A DNA stretch of 64,000 bases from an uncultured Metabacillus sp. (GTDB lineage Bacteria > Bacillota > Bacilli > Bacillales > Bacillaceae), in assembly GCF_947503125.1 (NCBI RefSeq), contig NZ_CANNCR010000002.1:186001-250000 (forward strand), written 5' to 3'. The position numbers were made by a program, and so were the translations under genes. A model generated the notes under the pieces. That model was given only the letters and a program-made list of their open reading frames with translations. It had not been told where the DNA came from and searched no databases. Shown here piece after piece: positions 33,083-41,716 of the stretch. Within the stretch, counting starts at the first letter, position 1. Each line of letters starts with the position of its first letter.

Positions 33083-34774
33083 ATGAAAAAACGAGTTATT
33101 ACTTTATATCGTGTCTCAACGAAAGGGCAAGTCAACAATGGAGAAGACGATATCCCAATGCAGCGTAAAGCATGTAGAAAATTTATAGATGAACAAAAAG
33201 ACTGGGAGTTAATAAAAGAATATTCTGAGTTAGGCGTATCTGGTTGGAAAAAAGGAACTGATGATCGTGATGCATTGATACAAATCAAACAATTAGCAGA
33301 AAAAGGTGAATTCGACATATTACTTGTATTTCTTTTTGACCGCATTGGTCGAAAGGATGATGAAAGTCCTCTTGTTGTTGATTTCCTTCATAAAAATGGG
33401 GTAGAATGCTGGTCTGTCAAAGAAGGAAAAAGAAGCATGGAGAATCACATTGACAAGTTAATGAACTATATAACTTTTTGGCAATCTTCCGGTGAGTCAC
33501 TGAAAACCTCCGTACGTGTACAGGAAATTATGAGTCAAATGAATGAAGAGGGCTTGTATACGGGAGGTAAACCGCCTATAGGATATGAAGTTTATGAAAC
33601 AACTAAGCGCCATCCTAAAAAAGACAAATTTATAAAAGATATTCGTATCAATGAGGAAGAAAAAGAAATTGTTGAATTAATCTTTAATTTATTCTTAGAG
33701 AAGGGATATGGATCAGGAAGAATAAGTCAATATTTAAATGAACATGGTTATAAAAATAGAGAAGGGAAAGTATGGAGAGATAATACTATCCTTAGAATGC
33801 TTCGAAATCCCATTTATATAGGAAGAAAGAGATATAACTATAAGGATAAAAACGACAAAAATAAGACTAACACAAATGAAGAATGGAAATTGCAACCTAA
33901 AAATGAAGACCTTGTTATTATTGATGAACAAGATTTTTACAAAGTTCAACAGATAATGGATATGAGAAAAAATAAAACCCAATCAAAAAATATAAACATT
34001 CCTACAAAAAGCAAATTACTTCTAACCGGTTTCGCATACTGTGGTTACTGCGGTAGCAAATTATCTGCCGATTATAGTGTCAAAAAATATAAAAGAAAAA
34101 CTGATGGAGAAGTAACTATTACAAAGCAATACAGATATGTTTGTCATCATGCAAAAAGTGTAAAGCATCCTGTAAAATCTTTTGCTTCAAAAAAATACGA
34201 CAATGATATTCAAGATGAAATTATTAGAGTGTTTAGCGAAGAATTTAAATTAGAAGAATTTATTAACGACTATAAAAAGTATAGAGATAAAAATTTAACT
34301 CAGAAGAAAAAAGAATTAAGTCAATTGAAAACATCAATGGAATCCAAACATAAACAATTAGATAAATTGAATGATGAATTAGTTAATGTATTGATGGGTG
34401 AAAGTAAATTTACAGAAGATCAGTTGAGTAGAGCCTTGAAGAAGGTAGAGGGAGAAATTGAAGAGATCCAGTGTAGGATTAATGAGTGTGAAGAGGAAAT
34501 AAGAGGAGTCGAATTAGAAGCTAATGATGCAAAGAATATAATTGATAATTATGATGGTTGGGTTGAAGAGTACCAAAAAGCTGATTTCGACAGAAAAAAG
34601 ATAATGCTGTCTCAAGTAGTTGATAAAGTAATTATCAAGAAAAATGAAGCACATATACAATTTAAGTTTATCATAGAAAGAAATATCAGTGATTTAGGGG
34701 AAAATCTTGATAATATCGAGGTGTATAATACCTCCACTTCCGACCGGTATAGGCGGTCCAGATTACAGTATTAA
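33083..34774 (+). CDS. Large serine recombinase (phage integrase)
   Basis: 563 residues from ATG 33083 (AAAGGTGGAG upstream). YRVSTKGQ with catalytic Ser12, LLVFLFDRIGRKDDE and the E-helix form the resolvase domain. GYGSGRISQYLNEHGYKNR and NPIYIGRKRYN form the recombinase domain, CGYCGSKL with YVCHH the zinc ribbon, and about residues 390-500 a coiled coil (LKTSMESKHKQLDKLNDEL). It integrates and excises the prophage. The last residues (NTSTSDRYRRSRLQY) are encoded across the attachment junction with host DNA. SPbeta uses the related enzyme SprA. Confidence 0.93.
   Translation: MKKRVITLYRVSTKGQVNNGEDDIPMQRKACRKFIDEQKDWELIKEYSELGVSGWKKGTDDRDALIQIKQLAEKGEFDILLVFLFDRIGRKDDESPLVVDFLHKNGVECWSVKEGKRSMENHIDKLMNYITFWQSSGESLKTSVRVQEIMSQMNEEGLYTGGKPPIGYEVYETTKRHPKKDKFIKDIRINEEEKEIVELIFNLFLEKGYGSGRISQYLNEHGYKNREGKVWRDNTILRMLRNPIYIGRKRYNYKDKNDKNKTNTNEEWKLQPKNEDLVIIDEQDFYKVQQIMDMRKNKTQSKNINIPTKSKLLLTGFAYCGYCGSKLSADYSVKKYKRKTDGEVTITKQYRYVCHHAKSVKHPVKSFASKKYDNDIQDEIIRVFSEEFKLEEFINDYKKYRDKNLTQKKKELSQLKTSMESKHKQLDKLNDELVNVLMGESKFTEDQLSRALKKVEGEIEEIQCRINECEEEIRGVELEANDAKNIIDNYDGWVEEYQKADFDRKKIMLSQVVDKVIIKKNEAHIQFKFIIERNISDLGENLDNIEVYNTSTSDRYRRSRLQY
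34714..34756. other. Right prophage attachment junction (att)
   Basis: The phage half contains GAGGTGTATAATACCTC (34718-34734, 5-base arms). Host cyclophilin coding sequence starts at about ACCGGTATAGGCGG (34743). Large serine recombinases cross over at a 2-base core inside imperfect inverted repeats; the exact core cannot be set without the other junction. Confidence 0.7.
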
Positions 34775-35078
34775 AGGAGAATTTACTTCAAATGGCTTTG
34801 AAAACAATTTAAAGCATGAACGAGGCGTCATTTCAATGGCACGCACACAGGAACCTGATTCGGCAGGCTCGCAATTTTTCATTATGGTAGCGGATTCCAG
34901 CCATTTAGATGGGGAATATGCAGCTTTCGGGAAGGTAACAGAAGGTATGGATGTAGTTGATCAAATCGTCAATGTTGAAACAGATCAACAAGACAAGCCG
35001 TTAGAGGAGCAGAAAATCAAACATATAAAAGTTGATACCTTTGGTGTGGATTATCCAGAACCAGAAAAGATAGAGTAG
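34743..35078 (+). pseudogene. Cyclophilin-type peptidyl-prolyl isomerase, 3' remnant cut by the prophage
   Basis: From 34743 the frame reads TGIGGPDYSIKGEF, RGVISMARTQEPDSAGSQFFIM, HLDGEYAAFGKVTEGMDVVDQI, the C-terminal two-thirds of a bacterial cyclophilin. The N-terminal part (FHR...GGDP) is missing and should be at the other prophage end. A TTG at 34707 in phage DNA could start a short hybrid, but it has no ribosome binding site and the fold would be incomplete. Excision should restore the gene. Confidence 0.88.
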
Positions 35079-35510
35079 CTTTATTAATATGTAAATATAT
35101 TTACGGCGAAAGGAATCATTAAACTAAGTCGTACTATTTATTTCGAAAAAATAGAGAGGTTGTCTCAAAAGGGTTTGTGACCTTTGGCTGAGACAGCCTC
35201 TTTTTATTGAGAAAAAAGTCATTTTGACTTTTTTGTTCACTTAAAACCACCTCATCGCTGAAATTCTTTGCAAGATAAATCAAATGAAACATAGTTTTAA
35301 AGGAATAATCCGTTCATAAATTGTTAATAATTTTGTTGAATGCAGTCAGGACATAGCTTCATAGACATTCTGTAAATTTATAAGATTGCAATCTAGCAAA
35401 AAATGAGTTAATATTTATTACTGTTAATTAAATGTAAATTTAAAATCAATTTTATGTAAATTTCAATTGGATAATTGTAAATTTTTTATTCAATTAAAGA
35501 GGTGTTTCAA
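35079..35510. other. Intergenic region after the prophage
   Basis: This 430-base stretch holds the terminator at 35154-35207 and then an AT-rich leader of ltaS. I see no gene in it. Confidence 0.6.
35154..35207 (+). terminator. Terminator of the cyclophilin gene
   Basis: GAGAGGTTGTCTCA pairs with TGAGACAGCCTCT, followed by a T-run. Similar GACAGCC hairpins end several host genes in this window. Confidence 0.85.
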
Positions 35511-37460
35511 ATGAAAACAAAATTAACTTCGTTACTGAATAAACCGATTGCTTTTTTTACACTTGCTGTTGTACTTTTATGGATTAAAACCTATTCTGCT
35601 TATAGAGTAGAGTTTAGCTTAGGTATTGATAATAAGTTGCAGGAGTTTCTTTTATTTATTAACCCTGTAAGCTCGGCTATATTATTTTTAGGTCTTGCCT
35701 TATTTTTTAAAGGGAAAAAATCATATGTATGGATGATTATTATTGATTTACTTCTATCATTCTTGCTATACGCAAATATTGTGTATTACCGCTTTTTCTC
35801 TGATTTTATTACCTTACCAACATTGACACAAACAGGGAATGCCGGTGACTTGGGACAAAGTATTGAAGCGTTGCTAAAACCTTACGATGTTTTGTACTTC
35901 TTAGATACAATTATTTTAGTTGTATTAGTCTTGATGAAGGCCGTCAAACCTGCACCGATTAAAATGAAAAAGCGTGCGTTAGTGATGGTTTTTTCTGCAG
36001 CAGTTGCATTTTTTGCTGTGAATTTAAGTCTAGCTGAAGCAGATCGACCTCAGTTGCTTACAAGAACATTTGATCGTAACTATATTGTGAAATATTTAGG
36101 TATGTATAATTTTACCATTTACGATGCCGTTAAAAGTACAAATGCCTCTGCACAACGTGCGATGGCAGACTCTGATGACATTACTGAAGTGACGAACTAT
36201 ACAAATGCGATTTATGCTGAACCAAATCCTAAATACTTCGGGGTCGCAAAAGATCGAAATGTTATTTATATTCATTTAGAGTCTTTGCAGGAGTTTATCA
36301 TTGATTACAAGTTAAATGGGGAAGAGGTTACACCTTTCCTTAACTCTATGACAAGAGATAAAAATACGTTTTATTTTGATAACTTTTTCCATCAAACGGG
36401 ACAAGGTAAAACTGCGGATGCTGAATTTATGTTAGAAAACTCGTTATTTGGATTGCCGCAAGGATCAGCTTTTTCTACGAAAGGGCGTAACACGTATCAA
36501 GCAGCACCAGCTATTTTAGGACAAAACGGCTACACGTCTGCCGTGTTCCATGGAAATACAAAAACATTCTGGAACCGAAACGAGATCTATAAATCATTAG
36601 GCTTTGATAAGTTCTTTGATTTGAGTTATTATACGGCAAAAGAAGGAGATATTGTGAATTATGGTTTAATGGATAAGCCATTTTTCGAACAATCCATTCC
36701 GATGCTAAAATCATTAAAACAACCGTTCTATACAAAATTTATAACATTAACGAACCATTTTCCTTATCCAATTGATCAGGATTTAGCTACGATTGAGAAG
36801 CATACAACTGGAGACAAATCAGTAGATAACTATTTCCAGACTGCTAGATATTTAGACGAAGCTATTAAACAATTCTTCTCTGATCTTAAAGCATCAGGAT
36901 TATATGAAAACTCAATCATTGTAATGTATGGAGATCATTATGGTATTTCAGATAATCATAATAAGGCGATGTCTACAGTGTTAGGTAAGGAAGTAGGAGA
37001 TTTCGAAAATGCTCAGCTTCAGAGGGTACCACTATTTATTCACATTCCTGGAGTAGAAGGCGGTACAATGCATCAGTATGGCGGACAAATTGATTTAATG
37101 CCGACTCTCCTTCATTTACTAGGAATTGAAACAAAAGGATATGTTCAATTGGGGACAGATCTATTATCAGAAGATCATCAAGAGGTTGTACCATTCCGTA
37201 ACGGTGACTTTGTAACGGAAAATGTAGCAGGAATAAATGGTAAATATTATGATACCCAAACGGGTGAACAGGTTGAAGTAAATGAAGAAATCAAAAAGTA
37301 TGATCAAATCACCCAAATGAAGCTCAAGATATCAGACAAAATTGTCAACCAAGATTTATTGCGTTTTTACACCCCTCAAGGGTTTGACCCAATTGACCCG
37401 TCTGATTATGATTATACGAATCGGATGACGGATGAAAATGCTGAAGTAACTAAAAAGTAA
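35511..37460 (+). CDS. ltaS: Lipoteichoic acid synthase LtaS
   Basis: 649 residues, the length of B. subtilis LtaS. Five N-terminal membrane helices (residues 10-180) are followed by an extracellular sulfatase-like domain: IYIHLESLQEF (metal Glu), GQGKTADAEFMLEN with the catalytic Thr, FHGNTKTFWNRN, NHFPY and VMYGDHYGISD (metal Asp/His). It polymerises glycerol phosphate from phosphatidylglycerol on the outer face of the membrane. ATG 35511 lies 8 bases after AAGAGGTG; the GTG at 35502 overlaps that site. Confidence 0.95.
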   Translation: MKTKLTSLLNKPIAFFTLAVVLLWIKTYSAYRVEFSLGIDNKLQEFLLFINPVSSAILFLGLALFFKGKKSYVWMIIIDLLLSFLLYANIVYYRFFSDFITLPTLTQTGNAGDLGQSIEALLKPYDVLYFLDTIILVVLVLMKAVKPAPIKMKKRALVMVFSAAVAFFAVNLSLAEADRPQLLTRTFDRNYIVKYLGMYNFTIYDAVKSTNASAQRAMADSDDITEVTNYTNAIYAEPNPKYFGVAKDRNVIYIHLESLQEFIIDYKLNGEEVTPFLNSMTRDKNTFYFDNFFHQTGQGKTADAEFMLENSLFGLPQGSAFSTKGRNTYQAAPAILGQNGYTSAVFHGNTKTFWNRNEIYKSLGFDKFFDLSYYTAKEGDIVNYGLMDKPFFEQSIPMLKSLKQPFYTKFITLTNHFPYPIDQDLATIEKHTTGDKSVDNYFQTARYLDEAIKQFFSDLKASGLYENSIIVMYGDHYGISDNHNKAMSTVLGKEVGDFENAQLQRVPLFIHIPGVEGGTMHQYGGQIDLMPTLLHLLGIETKGYVQLGTDLLSEDHQEVVPFRNGDFVTENVAGINGKYYDTQTGEQVEVNEEIKKYDQITQMKLKISDKIVNQDLLRFYTPQGFDPIDPSDYDYTNRMTDENAEVTKK

Positions 37461-37468
37461 AAAATATG

Positions 37469-37503
37469 GCTGTTAAGGGATTTTCTCTTAACAGCTTTTT
37501 TGT
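37469..37503 (+). terminator. ltaS terminator
   Basis: GCTGTTAAG and CTTAACAGC form a perfect 9-base stem followed by seven T. Confidence 0.93.
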
Positions 37504-37643
37504 TTTGAGAATATGTTAATTAATCATTGAAACATAAAATAAATGTCGCAATAAACTTAAGTTTCCGAATAATTCTCAGCTTATTGACCATTGTTACCCT
37601 ATGCTATAAGTTAGTAGAGGACAACAATGATCGGGGGATCTAT

Positions 37644-38270
37644 ATGACTCTTATTAAAAGACTTTTATTTGTACTAGTTGGACTAGTTATTACATCATTC
37701 GGAATAAAACTTTTAGCAGATAATATGTTAACATTCGGAGGAACGGCAGGGATTGCGACGATTCTAGGTTATGCATCAGAGATTTCATGGGGAAGTTTAT
37801 TTTTTATTGTAAACTTGCCGTTTTTTCTTATTTCTATACAGGAGCTTGGAAAATGGTTTACTATATCCAGCTTATTATCGATAACCGGGATCTCTATACT
37901 GCGTGAGTGGTACGATCTCTTCATTCCTGCTTTTCAAATGAATCTTGTTCTTGCTGCAATTCTAGCAGGCTTGCTGATTGGAATTGGTGTCACGTTTGTT
38001 TTGAATAATGGTTCATCATTAGGCGGAATCCACATTTTAGGGCTTTATATTGATAAGAAATTCGGCATTAACAGAGGACTCGTTTTATTCATTTCCGATT
38101 CCTTTATAATTATTCTTACGCTAACAATGGTGGGATGGTTTAAAGCCCTAGTTTCGATAATGTGTATTTTTATTGCCAGCTCCATTATTGGCCGATATAA
38201 AAAGTCACCGATAAAAGAAATGGAACGAGACCAGGAAGAGAAGCTAGCAGATCATCAGATACATTCTTAA
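37644..38270 (+). CDS. YitT-family membrane protein
   Basis: 208 residues from ATG 37644 (GGGGGAT upstream). Five to six membrane helices with the YitT core LLADNMLTFGGTAGIATIL, GSLFFIVNLPFFLI, NNGSSLGGIHILGLYIDKKFGINRG. It lacks the C-terminal DUF2179 domain of full-length YitT proteins. The family has no firmly established function. A longer frame to 37527 starts in the intergenic region without a ribosome binding site. Confidence 0.85.
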   Translation: MTLIKRLLFVLVGLVITSFGIKLLADNMLTFGGTAGIATILGYASEISWGSLFFIVNLPFFLISIQELGKWFTISSLLSITGISILREWYDLFIPAFQMNLVLAAILAGLLIGIGVTFVLNNGSSLGGIHILGLYIDKKFGINRGLVLFISDSFIIILTLTMVGWFKALVSIMCIFIASSIIGRYKKSPIKEMERDQEEKLADHQIHS

Positions 38271-38282
38271 GCTATAGTTAAC

Positions 38283-38320
38283 ACTACCCTTGATTGGAAA
38301 CATTTTAGGGTAGTTTTTTT
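38283..38320 (+). terminator. Terminator
   Basis: CTACCCT pairs with AGGGTAG, followed by seven T. Confidence 0.9.
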
Positions 38321-38363
38321 ATCGAATCTCAACTAATGTAGTTATTAGAGGAGAGGAGATAAA

Positions 38364-38648
38364 GTGAATTATTTAACAGTAAACAAAATTATTGAAAATA
38401 CAGAATCGATTCAGGCGAAAAAATACTTGATGGAATTATGGTATGCAATTGAAGAGGAAAGCTTCCCTTTATCACTCAAATATCATACCTTTAAGCATCA
38501 ATTCATGCATTTAAAGGCAAGTGCTCCAAAGAATTGGAACTTAGATTGGGATGGAAGCCAATTTTCCTTATCCAGACAAATAAAACATCATTGCTACTTT
38601 TCCATTATTGTTCAGCCGAATGGAATGATCACATATAAATTTTCATAA
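38364..38648 (+). CDS. Hypothetical protein
   Basis: 94 residues starting at GTG after GAGGAGAGGAG. It reads as a small alpha/beta protein (KKYLMELWYAIEEESFPLSLKY broken by the limit here to its core WYAIEEESFP; DWDGSQFSLSRQIKHHCYF). Unrecognised, flanked by terminators, so a single-gene unit. Confidence 0.65.
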   Translation: MNYLTVNKIIENTESIQAKKYLMELWYAIEEESFPLSLKYHTFKHQFMHLKASAPKNWNLDWDGSQFSLSRQIKHHCYFSIIVQPNGMITYKFS

Positions 38649-38649
38649 A

Positions 38650-38768
38650 AAGGGTCTGTCTCTAAAAAGGATTCAGCTTCCTAACAATTACAATTAAATG
38701 GACTAGTTTAGTGTCCTATATTGTGGGTTGGGGGCTCATCCTTTGATTTGAGACAGCCCTTTTTTTGT
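38650..38768 (+). terminator. Long-loop terminator
   Basis: AGGGTCTGTCTC at about 38651 pairs with GAGACAGCCCT at about 38750, followed by a T-run; the loop is about 87 bases. Confidence 0.6.
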
Positions 38769-38873
38769 TGAGGAAAATAAGTTTTAACAAGATGATGGTT
38801 TATATGTATAAAACATTTTAGTTAGTGGGATTTTAATTTTGGCATTACAAAATTGTTTCAAGGAGGAATCGTG

Positions 38874-39464
38874 ATGCAAAACCAAATGAACCAAATCAAC
38901 ATTGGCGCACATGAATTGATGGAATGTCATGAGGTTCTTTGCAGTATGATAAATGGAATTAATCATTTCCAACTTTATCAGCAATATTGCCAGGACCAAG
39001 AATTAAAAAACATTCTAAATAATCAACTTTCATTTATGACAAATGAATACAATGCGTTTGTTAATGTGCTTCAACAAAAGTCCAATATCGGACAGTTGCC
39101 AAGTGTGAAATCACAGGTCAATGTGTCACCAACCTATGGAGTAAGCAGCAATGCAGTTCCAGAAGGACCAAATGCTTCAATTAGCCAATTAAATGACCGC
39201 GATATCTCGTCAGCAATGCTTGGCTGTCATAAAGCTGGTGCGGTATTTAAAATGCATGCTTCTTTAGAATGTACAGATCCGCAAATAAGAGAGATGATGA
39301 TTCAAGGAGCAAAAAATTGCGCTGATCAAGCGTATGAAACATGGGGCTATATGAATAAAAAAGGCTATTATCAAGTACCGACATTTGATCAAACAACTAC
39401 TCGTTCGTTAATGAACAGTTATCAGCCAAGCAGTTTATACAGCAATCCGCCGCAACAACAATAA
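38874..39464 (+). CDS. Spore coat protein, CotF-like
   Basis: 196 residues, ATG 38874 after AAGGAGGAA. NIGAHELMECHEVLCSMINGI and, after a linker rich in Ser/Pro/Asn, DRDISSAMLGCHKAGAVFKMH and ADQAYETWGYMNKKGYYQVP are the two halves of the CotF domain (ferritin-like helices). It is expected in the coat of the endospore and shows the host is a spore former. The next Gln-rich gene is probably in the same unit. Confidence 0.88.
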   Translation: MQNQMNQINIGAHELMECHEVLCSMINGINHFQLYQQYCQDQELKNILNNQLSFMTNEYNAFVNVLQQKSNIGQLPSVKSQVNVSPTYGVSSNAVPEGPNASISQLNDRDISSAMLGCHKAGAVFKMHASLECTDPQIREMMIQGAKNCADQAYETWGYMNKKGYYQVPTFDQTTTRSLMNSYQPSSLYSNPPQQQ

Positions 39465-39487
39465 TACTATTTGATGGAGGGACTAAT

Positions 39488-39859
39488 ATGCATACACAAC
39501 AACATGCTTTACAACAAATCAATGAATGTCGTCAACTTGTTCAACAATTAATCCAACAAACAGAACAAGGAAACCAATTGTACAAACAAATGCTCCAACA
39601 AGAGCAGCAAAACGCACAAATGTTACAACAGCTTATGCAACGCGAGCAACAAGCTGTACAAAATATTCAACAAAGCCTTCAAGGTCATCAACAAGCCATC
39701 CAAAAATGTCAGCAAATTTTAAACACTTGTAATCAAATGCAACAGGAAGTTTCTCAGGGTATAGCTTACAATGTTGATTTTCAACGATTTCAACATCAAA
39801 CACAACAGGTTCCAAGCTATCAAAGCTTCCAACAAGGCCGACAATTTATGCCACAATAA
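39488..39859 (+). CDS. Glutamine-rich coiled-coil protein
   Basis: 123 residues after TGGAGGGACTAAT with an ATG start. Nearly a third is Gln; residues 1-75 form a long amphipathic helix (LVQQLIQQTEQGNQLYKQML). It lies 23 bases after the CotF-like gene and is followed by a terminator, so it is likely another spore-associated protein. Function is inferred from position only. Confidence 0.7.
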   Translation: MHTQQHALQQINECRQLVQQLIQQTEQGNQLYKQMLQQEQQNAQMLQQLMQREQQAVQNIQQSLQGHQQAIQKCQQILNTCNQMQQEVSQGIAYNVDFQRFQHQTQQVPSYQSFQQGRQFMPQ

Positions 39860-39873
39860 TTGGACATAATCTT

Positions 39874-39929
39874 TAGGGTCTGACCTTCCATTAAAACACA
39901 GATTAATGTGATGGGGTTAGACCCTTTCA
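39874..39929 (+). terminator. Terminator of the spore coat unit
   Basis: AGGGTCTGACC pairs with GGTTAGACCCT, followed by TTTCATTTTT. Confidence 0.8.
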
Positions 39930-39961
39930 TTTTTATATAAAACCGTACAAGTTCTTATGGG

Positions 39962-40010
39962 TTGACATACATAAACTAATTCATTTATAATTTATCTTGA
40001 ATTCGAGATT
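39962..40010 (+). promoter_or_regulatory. Promoter and MhqR operator of mhqED
   Basis: TTGACA at 39962-39967, 18 bases, TATAAT at 39986-39991. The palindrome TATCTTGAATTCGAGAT (from 39993) overlaps the transcription start and matches the MhqR box (TATCTcgaAtTCgAGATA). MhqR binding here would block transcription until quinones or azo compounds inactivate it. Confidence 0.9.
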
Positions 40011-40050
40011 ATTTCATTTGAGATAACGGTTATGAAGAAAGGAGCTTTTT

Positions 40051-41028
40051 ATGAATAGAAAATCATTAAAAGGTATTCACCATGTCTCAGCTCTTACAGC
40101 AAATGCGAAGGAAAACTATCATTTTTATACAAAGGTTTTAGGTATGAGATTAGTTAAAAAAACAGTTAATCAGGATGATACATCTGTTTACCATTTGTTT
40201 TATGCAGATGAACGTGGAAATCCAGGTACAGATTTAACGTTCTTCGAAATTCCGCATGCGGGAAGAACATATCCGGGAACAAATAGTATAAGTGCAACGT
40301 CTTTACGTGTAAAGGATGATCAAACACTAAAGTTTTGGGAGAATCGCTTTAAAGAATTACAAATTAAACATGATGAAATTAGCTATGAAAGTGGTAGAGC
40401 AAGCCTTGCCTTCCGGGATCATGAAGGTCAACGCTTAATTCTTGTATCTGATCAGGAAAACGGAGGTGTCCCAAGCGGAATTCCATGGAATAAAAGCCCT
40501 GTTCCACAAGAAAAAGGGATTACTGGACTTGGTCCGGTACATTTAACAGTCACTAGACCGGAACGGACGATAAACGTTTTAACAAACTTGATGGGCTTCC
40601 GGGAAAAATCAGGTTATTTGAGAGAGTTCGACCAAAAGAAAGTGCGAGTTTTTGAAACTGGTGAAGGTGGTTCTGGTGCAGAAATCCACATCATTGAAGA
40701 GAAAGAATTGAGTCGTGAACGTCCTGGACGTGGAAGTGTTCACCATGTTGCCTTTCGAGTGGAGGATGTTGAGGAATTAAATAAATGGGTCGATGTGTTA
40801 AACGAAAGTCATTTACCAAATTCAGGATTTGTTGAGCGTTATTATTTCCGTTCTTTATACTTTAGGGAGCCGAACGGTATTTTGTTTGAGCTTGCGACAG
40901 ATGGACCTGGATTTGAAGGTGATGAGGACTTTGAGCATCTTGGTGAAAATCTGGCTCTTCCACCATATTTTGAAGGTAGACGGAAAGAAATAGAAGCAAA
41001 GTTAAAACCGTTAGATACAAAAGAATAA
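40051..41028 (+). CDS. mhqE: Glyoxalase-type ring-cleaving dioxygenase (MhqE/MhqO-like)
   Basis: 325 residues with two vicinal-oxygen-chelate modules: IHHVSALTANAKENYHFY at the start with metal His, and GPVHLTVTRPERTINVL plus SVHHVAFRVEDVEEL in the second half; FREPNGILFELATDGPGF carries the metal Glu. MhqE/O/A proteins are putative thiol-dependent or ring-cleaving dioxygenases for hydroquinones. It is followed after 21 bases by mhqD, the mhqED order of B. subtilis, behind an MhqR operator. Confidence 0.88.
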   Translation: MNRKSLKGIHHVSALTANAKENYHFYTKVLGMRLVKKTVNQDDTSVYHLFYADERGNPGTDLTFFEIPHAGRTYPGTNSISATSLRVKDDQTLKFWENRFKELQIKHDEISYESGRASLAFRDHEGQRLILVSDQENGGVPSGIPWNKSPVPQEKGITGLGPVHLTVTRPERTINVLTNLMGFREKSGYLREFDQKKVRVFETGEGGSGAEIHIIEEKELSRERPGRGSVHHVAFRVEDVEELNKWVDVLNESHLPNSGFVERYYFRSLYFREPNGILFELATDGPGFEGDEDFEHLGENLALPPYFEGRRKEIEAKLKPLDTKE

Positions 41029-41049
41029 GAAGACAAAGGAGTAGACAGA

Positions 41050-41664
41050 ATGAAACATATTTTTATAGAAGGAAAAAATAAAAACGCACCAACTCTTTTA
41101 CTTCTACATGGAACAGGTGGAAATGAGCGGGATTTACTGCCTATTGCTGAAATGATTGACCAAGATGCATCTGTGTTAGGTGTTAGAGGTAATGTATTAG
41201 AAAATGGCATGCCCCGGTTTTTCCGCCGACTAGCGGAAGGAGTGTTTGATGAAGAAGATTTGATTTTCCGCACGGAAGAATTAAACGAGTTTCTTTCAGA
41301 AATGGCGGAACAGCATCAGTTTAACCGTAACAATGTTGTTGCGATCGGTTATTCAAATGGCGCTAATATCGCTGCCAGTCTTATGTATCATTATAAAAAT
41401 GCATTAAATGGGGCAATTTTATTACATGCAATGGTGCCAAGAAGAGGAATTGAAGTTCCGGATTTAGCAAACACGCCAGTTTTCATCGGTGCCGGAACAA
41501 ATGATCCGCTAATTCCCCAAGCAGAAACGAAGGAGTTAACCAATGTGTTGCGACAAGCGAACGCGGCAGTAACAGAGCATTGGGGTAATGCCGGACATCA
41601 GCTTACTAGAGAAGAGATTGAAAAAGCAAAAGAGTGGTATGATCAACATTTTTGGGACAAATAA
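41050..41664 (+). CDS. mhqD: Carboxylesterase/phospholipase-like hydrolase MhqD
   Basis: 204 residues, alpha/beta hydrolase: LLLHGTGGNERDLL (oxyanion side), IGYSNGANIA with the nucleophile Ser in GYSNG, GTNDPLIP (Asp) and GNAGHQLT (His). It shares the mhq transcript and is likely part of detoxification of quinone compounds. The ATG follows AAAGGAGTAGACAG. Confidence 0.9.
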   Translation: MKHIFIEGKNKNAPTLLLLHGTGGNERDLLPIAEMIDQDASVLGVRGNVLENGMPRFFRRLAEGVFDEEDLIFRTEELNEFLSEMAEQHQFNRNNVVAIGYSNGANIAASLMYHYKNALNGAILLHAMVPRRGIEVPDLANTPVFIGAGTNDPLIPQAETKELTNVLRQANAAVTEHWGNAGHQLTREEIEKAKEWYDQHFWDK

Positions 41665-41675
41665 ATAATCAGATA

Positions 41676-41703
41676 GAGAGGCTGTTGGGGCAGCCTCTTC
41701 CTA
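41676..41703. terminator. Terminator between convergent genes
   Basis: AGAGGCTG, TTGGGG, CAGCCTCT followed by TCC; serves mhqED and possibly the convergent SRAP gene. Confidence 0.7.
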
Positions 41704-41716
41704 TTTATGAAGACGA

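Larger units (their letters stand above)
1..34750 (+). mobile_element. SPbeta-like prophage, right-hand part
   Basis: The region is dense with small, AT-rich, co-directional genes with phage functions: RecJ-like exonuclease, phage-type DnaE polymerase, dNMP kinase, DNA methyltransferases, RNA ligase, nrdHIEF, thyA-folA, RusA, large serine recombinase. The yorJ-yorK-yorL-yorM-like gene order at the left, followed by nucleotide metabolism and ending in a large serine integrase, is the plan of SPbeta. The right boundary is where the integrase reading frame runs into a 5'-truncated cyclophilin gene near 34743. The left end is outside the window. Relation to SPbeta is inferred from gene order and protein types, not from an alignment. 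Confidence 0.93.

Noticed and set aside
34707-34742. A hybrid cyclophilin starting at TTG in phage DNA
   Set aside because: No ribosome binding site, and the resulting protein would lack the N-terminal half of the fold.
39526-39732. Second frame inside the Gln-rich gene
   Set aside because: It is a by-product of repeated CAA/CAG codons; the main frame has the ribosome binding site and helical pattern.
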